64,000 bases of DNA from Pycnococcus provasolii (GCA_938743325.2 OW568897.1:248001-312000); one strand, 5' to 3'. Numbered from the stretch's first letter, positions 9,678 to 21,600 are shown. The notes: generated by a model from the letters alone, not told the origin. Translations and numbers: made by a program.

Positions 9678-10177
9678 AGTGTAAACTTTAAAGGTAAACT
9701 AAAGGTAGTAGAAAGGCAGGCTCCTAGTCGGCCATACTTCTAGCTAGAACACACACACATATACAGATATACAGGCAGGCAGGAGCTACTACTACGTACG
9801 ATAAGCGTGCGGGCATGACAACCCCGGTGGCCGGTGGGTTTCTTTTCTTTTCTTTCTTTCGGAGAACAAAGGCACGCTCACGCTCGAGGGGAAGCAGAGG
9901 CGAGAGGGCGACGACGACGACGACGACGGCGAGAAGGAGAAGAAGAAGAACAACAGACCCGAACAGGCAGCTCCCATTGGGGTTAGGGTTTAAGGCAACT
10001 AGGGTTAGGGTTAGGGTTAGGGTTAGGGTTCGGGTTTCCGGGGAACGTTCCTCTTCATCTTTCTGACCTCTTTCGTTTGGGGGGATTATTTCTTCGGATT
10101 TTGTCATATCTGATTTCTCGCCTTATTGGCCCTCTCATTTCGTTTGTATCTCGATCCTGGTTCCGATCCCACCCAGG
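9678..10177. promoter_or_regulatory. divergent promoter with telomere-like repeat run
   Basis: 500 bases between the SFI1-like and phosphoglucomutase starts. It contains an isolated GGTTAGGGTTT at about 9981-9991 and then a run of TAGGG(TTAGGG)4 at 10000-10028, going over into TTCGGG. No gene seen. The position 150-180 bases before the phosphoglucomutase ATG points to a telo-box promoter rather than a chromosome end. Confidence 0.6.
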
Positions 10178-11857
10178 ATGCCCGTGTCTGTTTTCTCAAG
10201 ATCGACTTCGCCCCACGCAGGTCAGAAGACCGGCACAAGTGGCTTACGCAAGAAAACGTCAGTATTCACGAGTGACAACTACTTGGCGAACTGGGTGCAG
10301 GCGCTCTTCAGCTCGCTAGGCAGTGAAATCGAAGGACAGACCATCTGCCTCGGAGGTGATGGGCGGTACTTCAACCGGGAAGCGGCGCAAATCATCTTAA
10401 AACTGGCTGCGGGAAATGGCATTTCACGTGTCATTGTTGGCAAATCCGCGATCTTAGCAACCCCTGCGGCGTCTGCACTCATCCGCGCTCGTTCTCTGTT
10501 CGGAGGACTGATCATGTCAGCATCGCACAACCCAGGTGGTCCCTCGGAAGACTGGGGAATCAAGTTCAACTACAAATCAGGCGAACCTGCACCAGAGCGA
10601 ATCACCAACGAAATATTCAAGTTCACAGAAACCATCTCAGAGCTCAAGTTTGGGGACATACCCGACGTCGACCTCGCCGTCGTCGGAACGACGGAGTTTG
10701 ACGGATTCACCGTCGAGGTGGTGGAGTGCACCGCGGAGTACGTGCCACTGCTGCAGCAAGTGTTCGACTTTGACATGCTCAAGGCATTCCTCTCCAGGCC
10801 TGACTTTCGCATGAAGTTTGACGCCATGCATGCTGTCACCGGTGCATATGCGCCGAAGATCTTCTGCGAGCTGCTCGGCGCGCCGGAGTCGAGCGTCGTC
10901 AACTGCGGCGTGCTCGAGGACTTCGGAGGTGGTCATCCCGACCCCAACCTGACGTACGCCAAGGAACTCGTCGACATCCTGTACAGCGGCGCTGACGCGC
11001 CGGACTTTGGTGCGGCGTCCGACGGCGACGGCGACCGCAACATGATCCTCGGCAAGGGTTTCTTCGTCAGCCCGAGCGACAGCGTGGCGATGATCGCCGC
11101 GAACGCGCAGGAGTGCATCCCGTACTTCAAGGATGGCCTGAAGGGTGTCGCACGTTCGATGCCCACTGGTGGCGCACTCGACAAGGTGGCAGCAAAGATG
11201 AACTTGCCATTTTACGAAGTTCCCACGGGATGGAAGTTCTTCGGAAATCTCATGGATGACGGTCGGTGCTCGATCTGCGGCGAGGAGAGCTTCGGCACAT
11301 CTTCAGACCACGTTCGCGAGAAGGACGGGCTCTGGGCGGTGCTAAGCTGGCTGAGCATCCTCGCGAAGAGGAACGAGGGCAAGGCGGCGGGTGAGAAGCT
11401 TGTGACGGTCGAGGATATCGCGAAGGAGCACTGGGCGAAGTTTGGACGCAACTTCTTCAGCCGGTACGACTACGAGGGTGTGGAGAGCGAGAAGGCGAAC
11501 GCGATGATGGATCACGTTCGATCTGTGATTGCGAGCGCGAAGAAGGGCGACAAGTTTGGCGAATTTGAGCTTGACTTTGCCGATGACTTTGAGTACACGG
11601 ACCCTGTCGACGGCTCGGTGGCGAGCAAACAGGGGCTTCGCTTCGTGTTCACGGACTCAAGCCGCTTCATCTTCCGGCTGAGCGGAACGGGAAGTTCGGG
11701 CGCGACGATTCGCATGTACATTGAGCAGTACGAGACGGACCCGTCGAAGTTGGAGATGGACGCACAGGTGGCTCTTAAGAGCCTCATTGACGTTGCTCTG
11801 GAGACGAGCAAGCTTGAGGAGTTCACGGGACGTGACAAGCCCACGGTGATCACCTAA
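10178..11857 (+). CDS. PGM: phosphoglucomutase (alpha-D-PGM, cytosolic type)
   Basis: 559 residues, the normal eukaryotic length. It interconverts glucose 1-phosphate and glucose 6-phosphate, linking glycolysis with starch, sucrose and UDP-glucose. All hallmarks are present: [12 protein letters not shown] near the N-terminus, the phosphoserine loop SASHNPGG (Ser about 116), the Mg2+ site DGDGDRN (about 284-290), the sugar loop GEESFG (about 367) and a C-terminal phosphate-binding loop with RLSGTGSSG. There are only about 15 residues before the core, with no obvious transit peptide, so the cytosolic form is likeliest. Telomere-like repeats lie upstream. The stop is 126 bases from the convergent lumenal-protein gene. 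Confidence 0.95.
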   Translation: MPVSVFSRSTSPHAGQKTGTSGLRKKTSVFTSDNYLANWVQALFSSLGSEIEGQTICLGGDGRYFNREAAQIILKLAAGNGISRVIVGKSAILATPAASALIRARSLFGGLIMSASHNPGGPSEDWGIKFNYKSGEPAPERITNEIFKFTETISELKFGDIPDVDLAVVGTTEFDGFTVEVVECTAEYVPLLQQVFDFDMLKAFLSRPDFRMKFDAMHAVTGAYAPKIFCELLGAPESSVVNCGVLEDFGGGHPDPNLTYAKELVDILYSGADAPDFGAASDGDGDRNMILGKGFFVSPSDSVAMIAANAQECIPYFKDGLKGVARSMPTGGALDKVAAKMNLPFYEVPTGWKFFGNLMDDGRCSICGEESFGTSSDHVREKDGLWAVLSWLSILAKRNEGKAAGEKLVTVEDIAKEHWAKFGRNFFSRYDYEGVESEKANAMMDHVRSVIASAKKGDKFGEFELDFADDFEYTDPVDGSVASKQGLRFVFTDSSRFIFRLSGTGSSGATIRMYIEQYETDPSKLEMDAQVALKSLIDVALETSKLEEFTGRDKPTVIT

Positions 11858-11983
11858 GTATTGCCTTTGTGTGTGTCGGGTGGGTTGGCACTGTATCCAC
11901 TGCTGCCTGACATTTCAAAACACACTGATTGTAGCGAATTACCAATTACCAAACAACAACACCTTTGAACAAACAAACCTCGC

Positions 11984-12472
11984 TCACCTCCCTCCGCGCA
12001 AACCCAGACCTGCGCCGACGGATCCGATTCTCTCCGCTTGCACACGCAGTTGTTCGAGCCTCGCCTTCTTCATGCACTTGATTTTTCCCTGTTGCGACTT
12101 GACATCGTCACACCCCGCCTGTTCGAGCGTGATATGATTATCGTCGACGAACCTGTGCGCCCCTTCGGAGTAAAACTCGTTATCGATATGAAAATTGCTA
12201 TGGTCGACAAGGCGACGCGCAAAAGCATGAGAAGGAAAAACTAACCCTGAAACGGCAGTCATCCCAAGACCGAGAAGCAGACGACGCCCGTTACCATGAC
12301 CACCACTGCGACCACCACCACCACCAAGCGAGTTACTGGAGACTATGCGAGGTTGCATGCGAATGCGAGCTTGTTGTCGAGTCACGAGCGGCGCCATGCG
12401 AACGCGAGCTTGTTGTCGAGTCACGAGCGGCGCCATGCGAACGCGAGGTCGAGTCATCACGAGCGGCGCCAT
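11984..12472 (-). CDS. small protein with thylakoid Tat-type signal and repeated N-terminus
   Basis: 162 residues. A basic, repetitive N-terminus (MAPLVTRQQARVR-type units) is followed by a Gly/Ser linker, twin arginines at 63-64, the hydrophobic stretch LLLGLGMTAVSGLVF and an AFA signal-peptidase site ending at residue 85. This is the two-part layout of a plastid protein sent to the thylakoid lumen by the Tat route. The mature part would be about 77 residues, polar, with two cysteines (121 and 133) that might pair. No family recognised. The repeat unit supplies four in-frame ATGs (12472, 12436, 12397, 12358), so the true start is uncertain. Telo-box motifs lie upstream. Confidence 0.6.
   Translation of the reverse strand: MAPLVMTRPRVRMAPLVTRQQARVRMAPLVTRQQARIRMQPRIVSSNSLGGGGGRSGGHGNGRRLLLGLGMTAVSGLVFPSHAFARRLVDHSNFHIDNEFYSEGAHRFVDDNHITLEQAGCDDVKSQQGKIKCMKKARLEQLRVQAERIGSVGAGLGLRGGR
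12356..12472 (-). repeat. 39-bp in-frame tandem repeat carrying start codons
   Basis: Three units (39, 39 and 36 bp), each opening on this strand with ATGGCGCCGCTCGTGA, or the last with a bare ATG. The two 39-bp units are almost identical and encode MAPLV-TRQQAR-V/I-R. Recent slippage or unequal exchange is likely. Confidence 0.85.
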
Positions 12473-12959
12473 CGTTATCGTTCTCGTCAGGAGGGGGGAG
12501 GGAGCGCGAGCGAGAGGGACTGACGTGGCGGATGAGGATGAAAAGGTCCCCCGGGTTCCGGATAAAGGGCCCCGGGAAAGTCCAAAGGAGGGAGGAGCTG
12601 GGTTAGGGTTTCCCTGAGGACCTTTAGGGTTACTTTAGCGATCCTAAACTCATAGTAGGCTCCCCTATCCTATCTATCCGGATCTATCCTTATCCGCAGT
12701 ACATACCGTATCGCATATGTATGTCGTATACCATAGCAGACGTACGGTACGTTGTTTTTCTAGGAATCACGCGTTCATCTTGGGTGGGAGTTTGGCTCTG
12801 TGGGTCCACCCGATTAACAATAGTTCACCAGATGGAGAGGTCTGTTCGTTGTATTAGGCCCTGTTAAATTTCATATTACTCGAAGTCCTCGGAAGTATGT
12901 CATGTGTGCAAGTGCAAACACAACAAGTTTTTTTTTTAGGAATGTTTTATATTCTTATT
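12473..12959. promoter_or_regulatory. intergenic region with telo-box motifs
   Basis: Upstream of the lumenal-protein gene and downstream of EF-hand protein A, both on the minus strand. TTAGGGTTT at about 12603-12611 and TTAGGGTTA at about 12626-12634 lie 130-160 bases before the ATG. The rest is unremarkable, with alternating CTATCC/TATCCG-like sequence near 12665-12700. No gene seen. Confidence 0.4.
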
Positions 12960-15900
12960 TTAGTGTCTCCTTTCTCTATTCGCGCGATGCTTCTCAGCCT
13001 CCTTCTTCGCACGGCCGCCGAGAGCTTGCTTGTAGTGCTCGTTCGTAGGATGCGTGCAAACGCGAAACGTGCTCCAACTCACGTGCGAGCACACAGCCTC
13101 CAACGAACAGCAGTGCATGTCCTCGGAACAAAGCTCGCCGTTATGCACGCACGTGCCCTCCACTTCCCTGTAATTGGCCGCATCTTTCAAGGATTGGATG
13201 AACACCGGATCCTCGCTCATGGCGCGCCTTCGGGACCTCGATCCATCGAGAATCGAGCCGAGCCAAGGCTTCACATAAAATGGAATAGTCACTTGCAGAG
13301 CATTGGTGGGAAATCCTCCGCAGTTTAACCCAAAGTCAAAACCAAATAACACGTTGGGGAGTAGACCGCTGGACACGGCATTCTGGATTGATCCTGACAG
13401 CACGCTCGCATAGCCAGAAGCAGTAGACATGACTGCGTTTTCAATCGTGGGAATGATAGGTTCGAACAACGGGTTCGTCTCCTTGCTCACAACTCCAATG
13501 GCGATTGCCGGAATCGCCGTGCCAAGTGTCGAAGCCATCTCCGCTAATGTCAACCGCTTGGGAGAGGCAAGGAAGCTTCCTCCGCTCGTCATTTGAGTGT
13601 ACACGAAGCTCGGCTCGTATTTATCCCAGTTCCAAGCCAACAGCACAACATTTGCTTCCGCTCCTCCGCCAGATCCGTCCAGCGGTGTCTCCATCGTAAC
13701 TCTAACGCTCGGCCAAGGGGAAACGGCATATGCGCCACCGATCATGTAGCCGCCATCACCCGCATTCGTCTTGCAGGCTGTCGCACCCTGTATCTGTGCA
13801 TCTGAGTACCTGATGTGTTCCGTCCTTGGCTGCATCCAGCTAAAATCGTTTGTCGACTGGATGATACGCGCTGCGACCGTATCCTCAGGAGTTGACCCCC
13901 CTCGGCCTGTCGCCACGTCAAAGCCAACGGTGGCGACTTCGTGCGAATACTCAGCCTTACCCTTGATGCAAAAAGACGCAAGGCAGACTCCGATGCCTGC
14001 CACGGCTTCGACATCAACCTTGAAGTGAGCATGGCCGGTGATCGAGCCTTGCGTCACGCGAATACCAGTGAGCCCACCGCGCGCGGTGGACACCTTCGCA
14101 GATATCTCACCCGTGGCAAGATCAACCAACATCTCCGCATCAACGACAACTTTCACCTCAAGCGCGGCATCGTTCGCAATAACCATGATCTCGTACGGTG
14201 CCTTGATATCGAGCTTGAGGTCCACGTCAAGCTCAATCATGCCCAGAAGCGACAGCTCTCGCGACAGGTCGAACGTCGGAACTCCGATATCCTTAAGCAA
14301 ATCACCCTTTTCGCTGATTTGCCCGTCAAACGTATAGCTTGCAGTAAACTCCATTGCAGATTCATATTTGAAAGGGAAGCTGCTAAACCAGAACATATTT
14401 CCAATGTCGAGAACGTTGAACTCCGCCAATTTGCGGCGATCCGCAGGCAGCGATGCCGCGGCGATGTCTTCAGCTTCATTCGCGTAATCTCCCTCCTGCG
14501 CCTTTTTCACCGCGTGCTGAACACGGTAAAGCTGTTCCGTTGACGCGTTGAATCGGCGCATCGCGACTTTGTGCATCGCCTTCTCCACAACATCGCGCAA
14601 TTCACCCGTGGCATTCGGGTGCAGCAGAAGATCTTTGAGGTGAACGCGCATCTTCTTCCCATCATTCGGCAACTGAAGCTTCGCTTCGCGAACAATCTCC
14701 TGAAGGCGTCGGCGACGACCTACATCCGTTGGACTCAAGGTGTTCATCAGTCGTTCAATCTGGTTGCGCCCTTCCACGCCCACCAATGTCTGGAGTGCGT
14801 CCAAGAGTACATTTCGCCACTGGTTGAAAAAATCTGTGATTCCACTGGGGATGGAACCCATGACTTCTTGCAAGACGTCAGTGACAATCTGCGAGATGGG
14901 GTTGTTCAAGATCATGCGGTTGAAGAACGCATCGATGCGATCCTGGTGCAGGCCGACGTCATCCCAGATGACTCCGCCACAGTTGACCGACTGCGGCAAC
15001 TTGAGCATGACGCTACCCGATGACCCCTCGGAGGACGTCGGCAGGGACGTCGAAAGTTCGCCCGCGGCGTTGGCGCCTGGCACCGCTGACGCGTCAAAGC
15101 ACACCATGCCTCGGCCGTCGACTTTCACCCACTGCGAGAGAGCGCCGCCGATGGCGGTTATCTGGCTTTGGATCGCGCTGCTCGCCCCCTTCCAGATGTC
15201 CCTGATAGCCTTCTCGATGCCTTCCTTGAGCCACTTGAGGTCGATGGGGAACCATTCGATGAAGATGTCGAGCTCCTTGTCGAGCACGCCGAACAGAGCC
15301 TTGATGTCATCCATGAACTTCCTCGCCGCGTTCGCGAGCTCGTCGCCCAGCCCCAGGAAGTTGCCGACGAACGCGCACGCCTCGACAATCACGTCCTGGA
15401 GCGTGGCGTCATGGAGGCGCCGGCGCGCGCTCCCCGAGTCCGGCAACGAATTCACCGCGTCCTCGATCTCGCCATTGATGTATTTCTTGACCTTGTCGGG
15501 GCCCACGGTCGCCGTCTGCGCCGATACCACCACGGGCGCGTTGTCGCCCACTTTCTGCGTCACCACAGTCACGTTGGCGTGCGTGATGTCCTTCCTGTTC
15601 GTCTTGAAGACGACCGTCTTCGCCACCCTCTCGGTCACCACTTTCGTCACCGCGTCTCGCACGCGCGTGACGCTCATCTCGGCCGTCGAGCCCTCGACCG
15701 CGATCTTCTGCTGGCCTTCGCTCGTCACGGCGTTGATGCTCGTCATGTCGCTGATTTCCTCCGGCTTCAAGTTCAACAGGCTCTCCGCACCAGCCAGTCC
15801 TCTCTTAAAGGCCACTGCGGTTCGCAGCGGCGCCGTGCGCACCGCCTCCTTCTGCGTGGTTTTGTTCTTCTCTTCGCCCGGCGGAGCTGTCGTCATCGTC

Positions 15901-16775
15901 ATCGGAGACTCGCAGCATCCGTTGCCTTCTTTCACGAAGTTGTCGCTCACCTCGTTGATCTTTCGTCTCTTCGGTTTCGTTGACGTGTCAAGGTCACTCG
16001 ACACCACCTCCATTTCGCTGTTCGCCAGCTTCGCGGTGTCCCCGTCTCTCGTCTGGAGCGTCCCATCGTCGCTGCTCTTCATGTCTTTGGTCAAGTCGAC
16101 GACGGCGAACGTGATGCCGGCCACCGCCGCCATGAACATGGCGGAGATGACGGCGACGATCACGACGTAGCCCTTGAGCTGGTGCTGGCGCCTGCGTTCC
16201 TTGAGGAAGAACTGCACGCCCGCCTTGAACTCCTCTCCGTTCACGTAGCCGTCCTCGTTCACGTCCAGGCTCTTGATGAACTCGTTCACCGGGTCCCTCT
16301 GTCCCTTCTGCGGGTTCATGAGCGCAGGCACGTACACGCCGCGTGGGTTATTTTGCCAGAACGTTTCGCCGAGTAGTCTTTCGCGCATGACGGGGTCCGT
16401 GTCGTAGTAGAAGCTCTCCATTCGCGCGGGCTCGATCGGCATACCACCCTCCTGCAAGTTCGCAAGTTGCACGGCCTCCGCACCGACCCCGGTGGGCACG
16501 CCGTACGCGTCGTTTGCGTCGTACGCGCCGTCGCTCTCCGTGTCGTAGTCATCCTCATCCACGTTTTGCTGTCCCGGTGGCGCGGTGTCGTTCGTGGAAA
16601 CGGGCGACGGGTTGACGCCGTACGCGACGGGCGACTGGCCGTACGCGACGGGGAATCGCTCTCCGTACCCGGCGGCCGGCTGTCCGTACGGGTACGGCGT
16701 GGGCGTCGTCGCTCCCACGTACCCGTACCTCTCACTTCCACTGCGACTCTGGCTGCGACTCCGCGGACTCGACAT
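12960..16775 (-). CDS. EF-hand, single-pass membrane protein A with large cystine-knot ectodomain
   Basis: 1271 residues; not a family I can name. Order: a Tyr/Pro/Gly-rich disordered N-terminus (1-120), the motif FWQNNPRGVYVPAL (139-152), an EF-hand with a complete loop DVNEDGYVNGEE (171-182), a basic stretch, one membrane helix (about 202-226), then a 1040-residue ectodomain. With basic residues before the helix, a cytosolic N-terminus (type II) is likely. The ectodomain has helix-rich and beta-rich parts, tri- or dibasic RRxL sites near 452, 688, 779 and 1180, and a six-Cys cluster near the C-terminus (C-x6-C-x5-CC-x5-C-x10-C). Gene B at 18635 is a full-length paralogue, transcribed away from it. 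A Ca2+-responsive surface protein is a guess only. Confidence 0.7.
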   Translation of the reverse strand: MSSPRSRSQSRSGSERYGYVGATTPTPYPYGQPAAGYGERFPVAYGQSPVAYGVNPSPVSTNDTAPPGQQNVDEDDYDTESDGAYDANDAYGVPTGVGAEAVQLANLQEGGMPIEPARMESFYYDTDPVMRERLLGETFWQNNPRGVYVPALMNPQKGQRDPVNEFIKSLDVNEDGYVNGEEFKAGVQFFLKERRRQHQLKGYVVIVAVISAMFMAAVAGITFAVVDLTKDMKSSDDGTLQTRDGDTAKLANSEMEVVSSDLDTSTKPKRRKINEVSDNFVKEGNGCCESPMTMTTAPPGEEKNKTTQKEAVRTAPLRTAVAFKRGLAGAESLLNLKPEEISDMTSINAVTSEGQQKIAVEGSTAEMSVTRVRDAVTKVVTERVAKTVVFKTNRKDITHANVTVVTQKVGDNAPVVVSAQTATVGPDKVKKYINGEIEDAVNSLPDSGSARRRLHDATLQDVIVEACAFVGNFLGLGDELANAARKFMDDIKALFGVLDKELDIFIEWFPIDLKWLKEGIEKAIRDIWKGASSAIQSQITAIGGALSQWVKVDGRGMVCFDASAVPGANAAGELSTSLPTSSEGSSGSVMLKLPQSVNCGGVIWDDVGLHQDRIDAFFNRMILNNPISQIVTDVLQEVMGSIPSGITDFFNQWRNVLLDALQTLVGVEGRNQIERLMNTLSPTDVGRRRRLQEIVREAKLQLPNDGKKMRVHLKDLLLHPNATGELRDVVEKAMHKVAMRRFNASTEQLYRVQHAVKKAQEGDYANEAEDIAAASLPADRRKLAEFNVLDIGNMFWFSSFPFKYESAMEFTASYTFDGQISEKGDLLKDIGVPTFDLSRELSLLGMIELDVDLKLDIKAPYEIMVIANDAALEVKVVVDAEMLVDLATGEISAKVSTARGGLTGIRVTQGSITGHAHFKVDVEAVAGIGVCLASFCIKGKAEYSHEVATVGFDVATGRGGSTPEDTVAARIIQSTNDFSWMQPRTEHIRYSDAQIQGATACKTNAGDGGYMIGGAYAVSPWPSVRVTMETPLDGSGGGAEANVVLLAWNWDKYEPSFVYTQMTSGGSFLASPKRLTLAEMASTLGTAIPAIAIGVVSKETNPLFEPIIPTIENAVMSTASGYASVLSGSIQNAVSSGLLPNVLFGFDFGLNCGGFPTNALQVTIPFYVKPWLGSILDGSRSRRRAMSEDPVFIQSLKDAANYREVEGTCVHNGELCSEDMHCCSLEAVCSHVSWSTFRVCTHPTNEHYKQALGGRAKKEAEKHRANRERRH

Positions 16776-18634
16776 GGTAAGTCGTGAGTACTGCTGTCTG
16801 TGCGGCTGCTGAGTAAGAGCTTAACAAACACGGCAGACTTGTTTTTTTTTGTACAGCGCGCAGCAGGCACTTCACACAGTTGCGGTACAGCACACTAGCA
16901 CAGCAGGCAAAGGAGTGTTTGCGCGCTACCTCTACGATAGCGAGGCTTCGAACGAGTGAGCGACACAAGTCTCTGTTATGTTTCACGACGCGCGCGCGCA
17001 CACACACACACAAAACGAGTGCGAGCTGCGAGCTTTTTCCCAAACCAAAAACAAGACAGCAGGCTCCCAGGGACGAAGACGGGAAAACGCGACGCGACGC
17101 GACGGCGCAGTTGGCGCAAGAATACTACCCTAGGGAGGTTGAGACAGCGCAGCGCAGCGCAACACCGTCAGTCAGACTACTGTACTGTGAGGGAAACAAG
17201 AAAGAAGTATGTAGGCCGCGCAGTTCACCTCACGTGATGCCTGACCACCCCCTTATTAGTCGACTGCACAGGTACCGTAACAGGTCGCCAAAGTCGTTTG
17301 CGCCTAAGACCACATCAGAGCCTCGAGGTTCGCGAGTACCGTGAGAACTTCCACGCAGACTGGTCGAGTACAGGTACTGGGAGGGTGGTATAAAAAGTGT
17401 ACATACAAGTGTAGATTTGTTCAGCATGCATAGGCGCGCCATGGTAGTCTATCCAACTTCCCTCCAAGTTCCTTGCAAGCTCGTCACGAGGAAGTGTGCC
17501 GCCTTGTTGGTGTACACGCCAACCTGATCTCCAGATGTTCACGCCATCGCGATATTATTTCGTCATTGGCAAGCACGCATCTGCATTTGCCAGTTCCACA
17601 TCGCTCGACCTTACCCTACAGTACCCAAGCTAAATAGGCCCAAGCTAACCTTAGGATATTAATAAAGGTAGTGATAAGCTGTTTGCGCTATCGTAGTTCT
17701 TAGACTAGGAAGGGCACTTCGCACAGGATCTCAGTGCTTGCAAAATCTGCATCGCACTGATATGCGCTCGCTAGACTATCTTTTCCTTTCTTCACGCAAG
17801 CTTCACGCCACTTTAAGAAAATGCAGAAATGCAGAAATGGAAACAGGTTTGCATCTCCTTTGGTCTCCATGGGAGCGCGGCGTTTGTAGAATTCAGCGGT
17901 TTGTAGTTGTTGCGCGCAGCCTTTCGAAGTGGTACAAAGTACTACAAACACGCGAATTCACAAGACCAACGAGACAAGACAAGCGCGACGTCAACGAGCC
18001 AGTCAGTGCACTGTACGACGTACGACGGACGGTATTAGTTATTACAGGAAGTGTGCGCCGTGTATCAAGCTGGTATAATAAACGTGTTAGAAAGAACTGT
18101 CCTGTCGTACCTTTACTCGTCGCTGATCACGCCGACTTCCGTGTGGCCTGTGTGGCTGTGTCCCAGTGGCCCAGTGACCTTATTTGACGACGATCCACAA
18201 CGACGAGGGAAACCAAGACGGCAGTGCGCGGGTGCGCGCAGAGCGCAGACTCGCAGAGAGAAACCTGGGAGAGACCACTTGAAAGAAACTATCGGAGACA
18301 GGTTGCGCTCCAAGAAAGAGTGCACTTGGTGGCGCTGCCGCTGTGTTGCTTTAGCTTAAGCTTCACGAGTAAGTCGCGCACTTCCGGAGAGAGCACAACG
18401 CACTCCACAGTCCACAGCGCATAAGCACAAGCGCGCATAAGCGTGTAAGTGGTTAGCACTTGTGTGCGTGTGCTCACTGTGGAGACTGTGAAGTAAGTAC
18501 ACACTCGTGCGTGCGTGCGTGTGTGTGTGTTTGGGCACTTACACGTACACGCCCCTTAGCGCAAAAGACTTTGGGAGACGATATTTGAGAGTATACGTAT
18601 ATCCGACAATAGCAGGCTGGTGACTTACTCAATC
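16776..18634. other. 1.86-kb gene-free region between head-to-head paralogues
   Basis: Divergent 5' region of the EF-hand paralogues. Open frames here are short, lack family resemblance and overlap each other on both strands. It contains CA/GT dinucleotide runs (about 16998-17012 and 18510-18531) but no telo-box or TTCGGGGTT motif was noticed, unlike most promoters here. It may hold long leaders, a non-coding RNA or control elements; nothing can be asserted. Confidence 0.5.
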
Positions 18635-21600
18635 ATGTCGTCGCCTTCGATTAAGCGGAACTACATGCCCAAAGAAGTGAAACAGCAGGCGAGTCAGAAC
18701 GAAGAGTCGGCCAACTTCTGGCTGCGCAACCCGCAGGGCATCTCCGTGTACGCACTCCTCGACACGAACGACAAGGACGGCGACGATGTCGTGGCCATGG
18801 CGGAGGAGGTGCGCAAGCTCGACAGCAGCGGAGACGGCTTCTTGTCCAAGGATGAGTTTCACGCGGGCGTCTACAAAACCATCAAGAGACAAGAGTCGAA
18901 CAGACAGCTCCTGCGCATCTTCGCCATCTTGCTCGGTCTGCTCATGATCGTCTGCGCGACGCTAGGTGGCATAATATACGCCATCACGGAACTTAGCAAG
19001 GAGATTCAAGTTTCTGAAACGGGTGAGATTCAGAACAAAGAGGGCAAAGCCGCCAAGGCTGCGAACACCGACATAGGTGTGGGCAGCGAGAAAGATCCGG
19101 AAGAGCGCACCAACCTCAAAGCGCGTAAGTCGAGCAAGACGGTGGCGACGGACCTCGTGAGGTCGAACCGCAAGCCTTTCGACCTAAAGGACCTCTTCGA
19201 AATGCCGCCTGATGCACTCGGTGACGTGAAGAAGCTGAGCATCCCGCACAAGGGAGAGGTGCTGTCCATCGGCGTCAAGGGCGTGACGACGAGGCAGGGC
19301 GTGAACCCGCAGAAGAAGGTGACCGTGCAGCGCCTCGCCTTCACGACGACCGAGGCGGAGTTCTCGTACTTGTTCGTGTTCAAGCACACGTTCGACGTCA
19401 CGCCGCCGCAGGTGGTTGTGAACTTCATGCTGCTCACGGAGCACGGCGCAGAGCAGCTGCAGATGTTCAACTTCACGGGAGGCGACATCGAGTTTGCCAA
19501 CCGCATGGGCTACGGCCGTCGAAAACTGAGCAGCGCCGACGAGGAACACGTCGCCGAGGTGGCCCGTGTGCGCCGCGAGCTGCTCGACATGGTGGACCCC
19601 ATCGAACGCGCGTGGCTGTCGATGGACGCGAACAAGACGGCGGAGCTTATTAGGGATCGCCACGTGATTATCATGGACAGGCCAAAGCCACGAACGGCGG
19701 CGCAAGCGCACGCCGCGCACGGGCAGCAGCACGTGCAGTTCGGACACACGCCCGCGTCGACGTCGAAGCACGTCGCTGAGCGCAAATTGTTGTTTTGGGG
19801 GAAGGCCGCAAGGTGGGTTAAAAAAGCTGCAAAGACAGTTGTCAATACCGTTTCGAACGTCGTTACAACCGTCGTTGAAACCGTGACGAATGTGGTCAAC
19901 ACGGGCAGAGACATGGTGACGAATTGCCCGACAGATCCTGATCCGGTAAGCTGCGTTGGACAGAAGGCGGAAGAGATCGTCCAGCATGTTGCGAAAGGTG
20001 TGAACGAAGTGGCGGCGGATCTGGGAGTTGACCTCGACGTTATCGGCAGCGTCATCGACTTTCTGTTCAAGCAGATGAATATTGAAGGTATCGTGAACGA
20101 TCTCAAGAATCTCGCGATGACATACCTGGGCGACTTTCTCGAATTCATGGCGGACAATGTCGACTGGCTGCCATTCTCTGGAGGGCGACTCGATGAGATG
20201 ATTCAGAGCACTTTCACTTCGCTCTACGACACCGTGATGGACGAGACGAAATCCTTCCTCACGAGAATGAATGCAGAGCTAATGCAGTGGATTGATCTTG
20301 ACGAGGAAAAGCGAATCTGCATGTCGCCCAAAACGAATGCGATGGCAACCCTCGAGTACACGTCGCCTGATGGCAACACAGTCATTTCGATGAAGATGCC
20401 GCGTAACGAGAACTGTGCAGGACTGTTGCTCAATAAGGTCGTCGTGGACAACCGGGCCGTTCAGAGAACGTTAAATGACATTCTCGTCAACAATCCAATC
20501 GCAGATATCGTGAACAAGATAGCCGAGATGATGCTCAAGGAAATTCCCTCAGCTCTTGTCAAAATGTACCAGGATCTTGAAACCCAGATCCTGAATTTCG
20601 TTGAGGATATCTTTGGCAGTGGTGCCAGGAACTCGCTAAAGGAACAGTTTGATAAAATCGGCGTTACCGTCGAAGCAATAAAAAACAACATGGATGCTAC
20701 TCACAAGAAGATTTATGATGCTCGCGACGCGATTATGCAGGGCCGCCGACGCGCTCTGCAGTCAGTTCTTGAGGGTTTGCCCTCATCTGCGGGCACAATT
20801 CAGCACATTCGCAAGCTGATGCTTCACCACACGGCAACCCCTTTCGAAAGGGAAATCTTCGAGGAGATCCTTCATAACGTTACGACGGACATCCTCAACG
20901 AGACAATGCACAACCTCTACGGAATTAAGAAAGCTCCTCCAGCGACTGGTACGAACACAACGGAGCGGAGGCAGCTTCTCGACTTTTCCTTGTCAGACAT
21001 CACCAATCTCGTTTGGTTCAAATCGCTGCCAGTTTCAGCCAAGGTGGGAGTTGACTTGAATTTCCGGCAAAAGTTGCACTTCATCGTCGATGAAAGCGGC
21101 GATCTGATGCGGGAGTTCAACGTTCCGACAATCAACTTCGATCATGAATTCGGGATCGCCACGGCCATGTCCGTGAAGATTGCGCTTAAGATGATTCTTC
21201 GATTGCCGTACAGCTTCAAGTTTGTTGCGGATAACGTTGAAATTGAGGCAGCACTCCGTGCGTATGGAGAGATTATGGTGGACGTTGCAACTGGCGAGGT
21301 CAAGGCTCTTATCGACACTTCGCGAGAAGGAAAGACGGGCATTCGCGTGAACTCGGGATCGGTTGCTGGTCACGCGTTTATGGCATTTGAGATTGAGCTA
21401 GGTGCAACGGTTGGTGCATGTTTGGCATCGTTCTGTTTCGAGCTAGATGTTGACTACAAACATGACGTTCTCGCCTTGGGCTTCGATATGCTTGCGGAGT
21501 CGAATGTTGGCAGCGGGTCCAGTATGACACCTACCCAAATCGAAAAGGAGCTGCAGACACAGAACAAGTACTACAAGTACCCCCTGGCTGATTTTGGGGA

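Noticed and set aside
9981-10030. Chromosome end or fusion scar (TTAGGG run)
   Set aside because: Too short, and similar motifs recur at many promoters in the window.
14740-16170. 476-codon plus-strand frame opposite EF-hand protein A
   Set aside because: Shadow; the minus frame has an EF-hand, a membrane helix and a paralogue.
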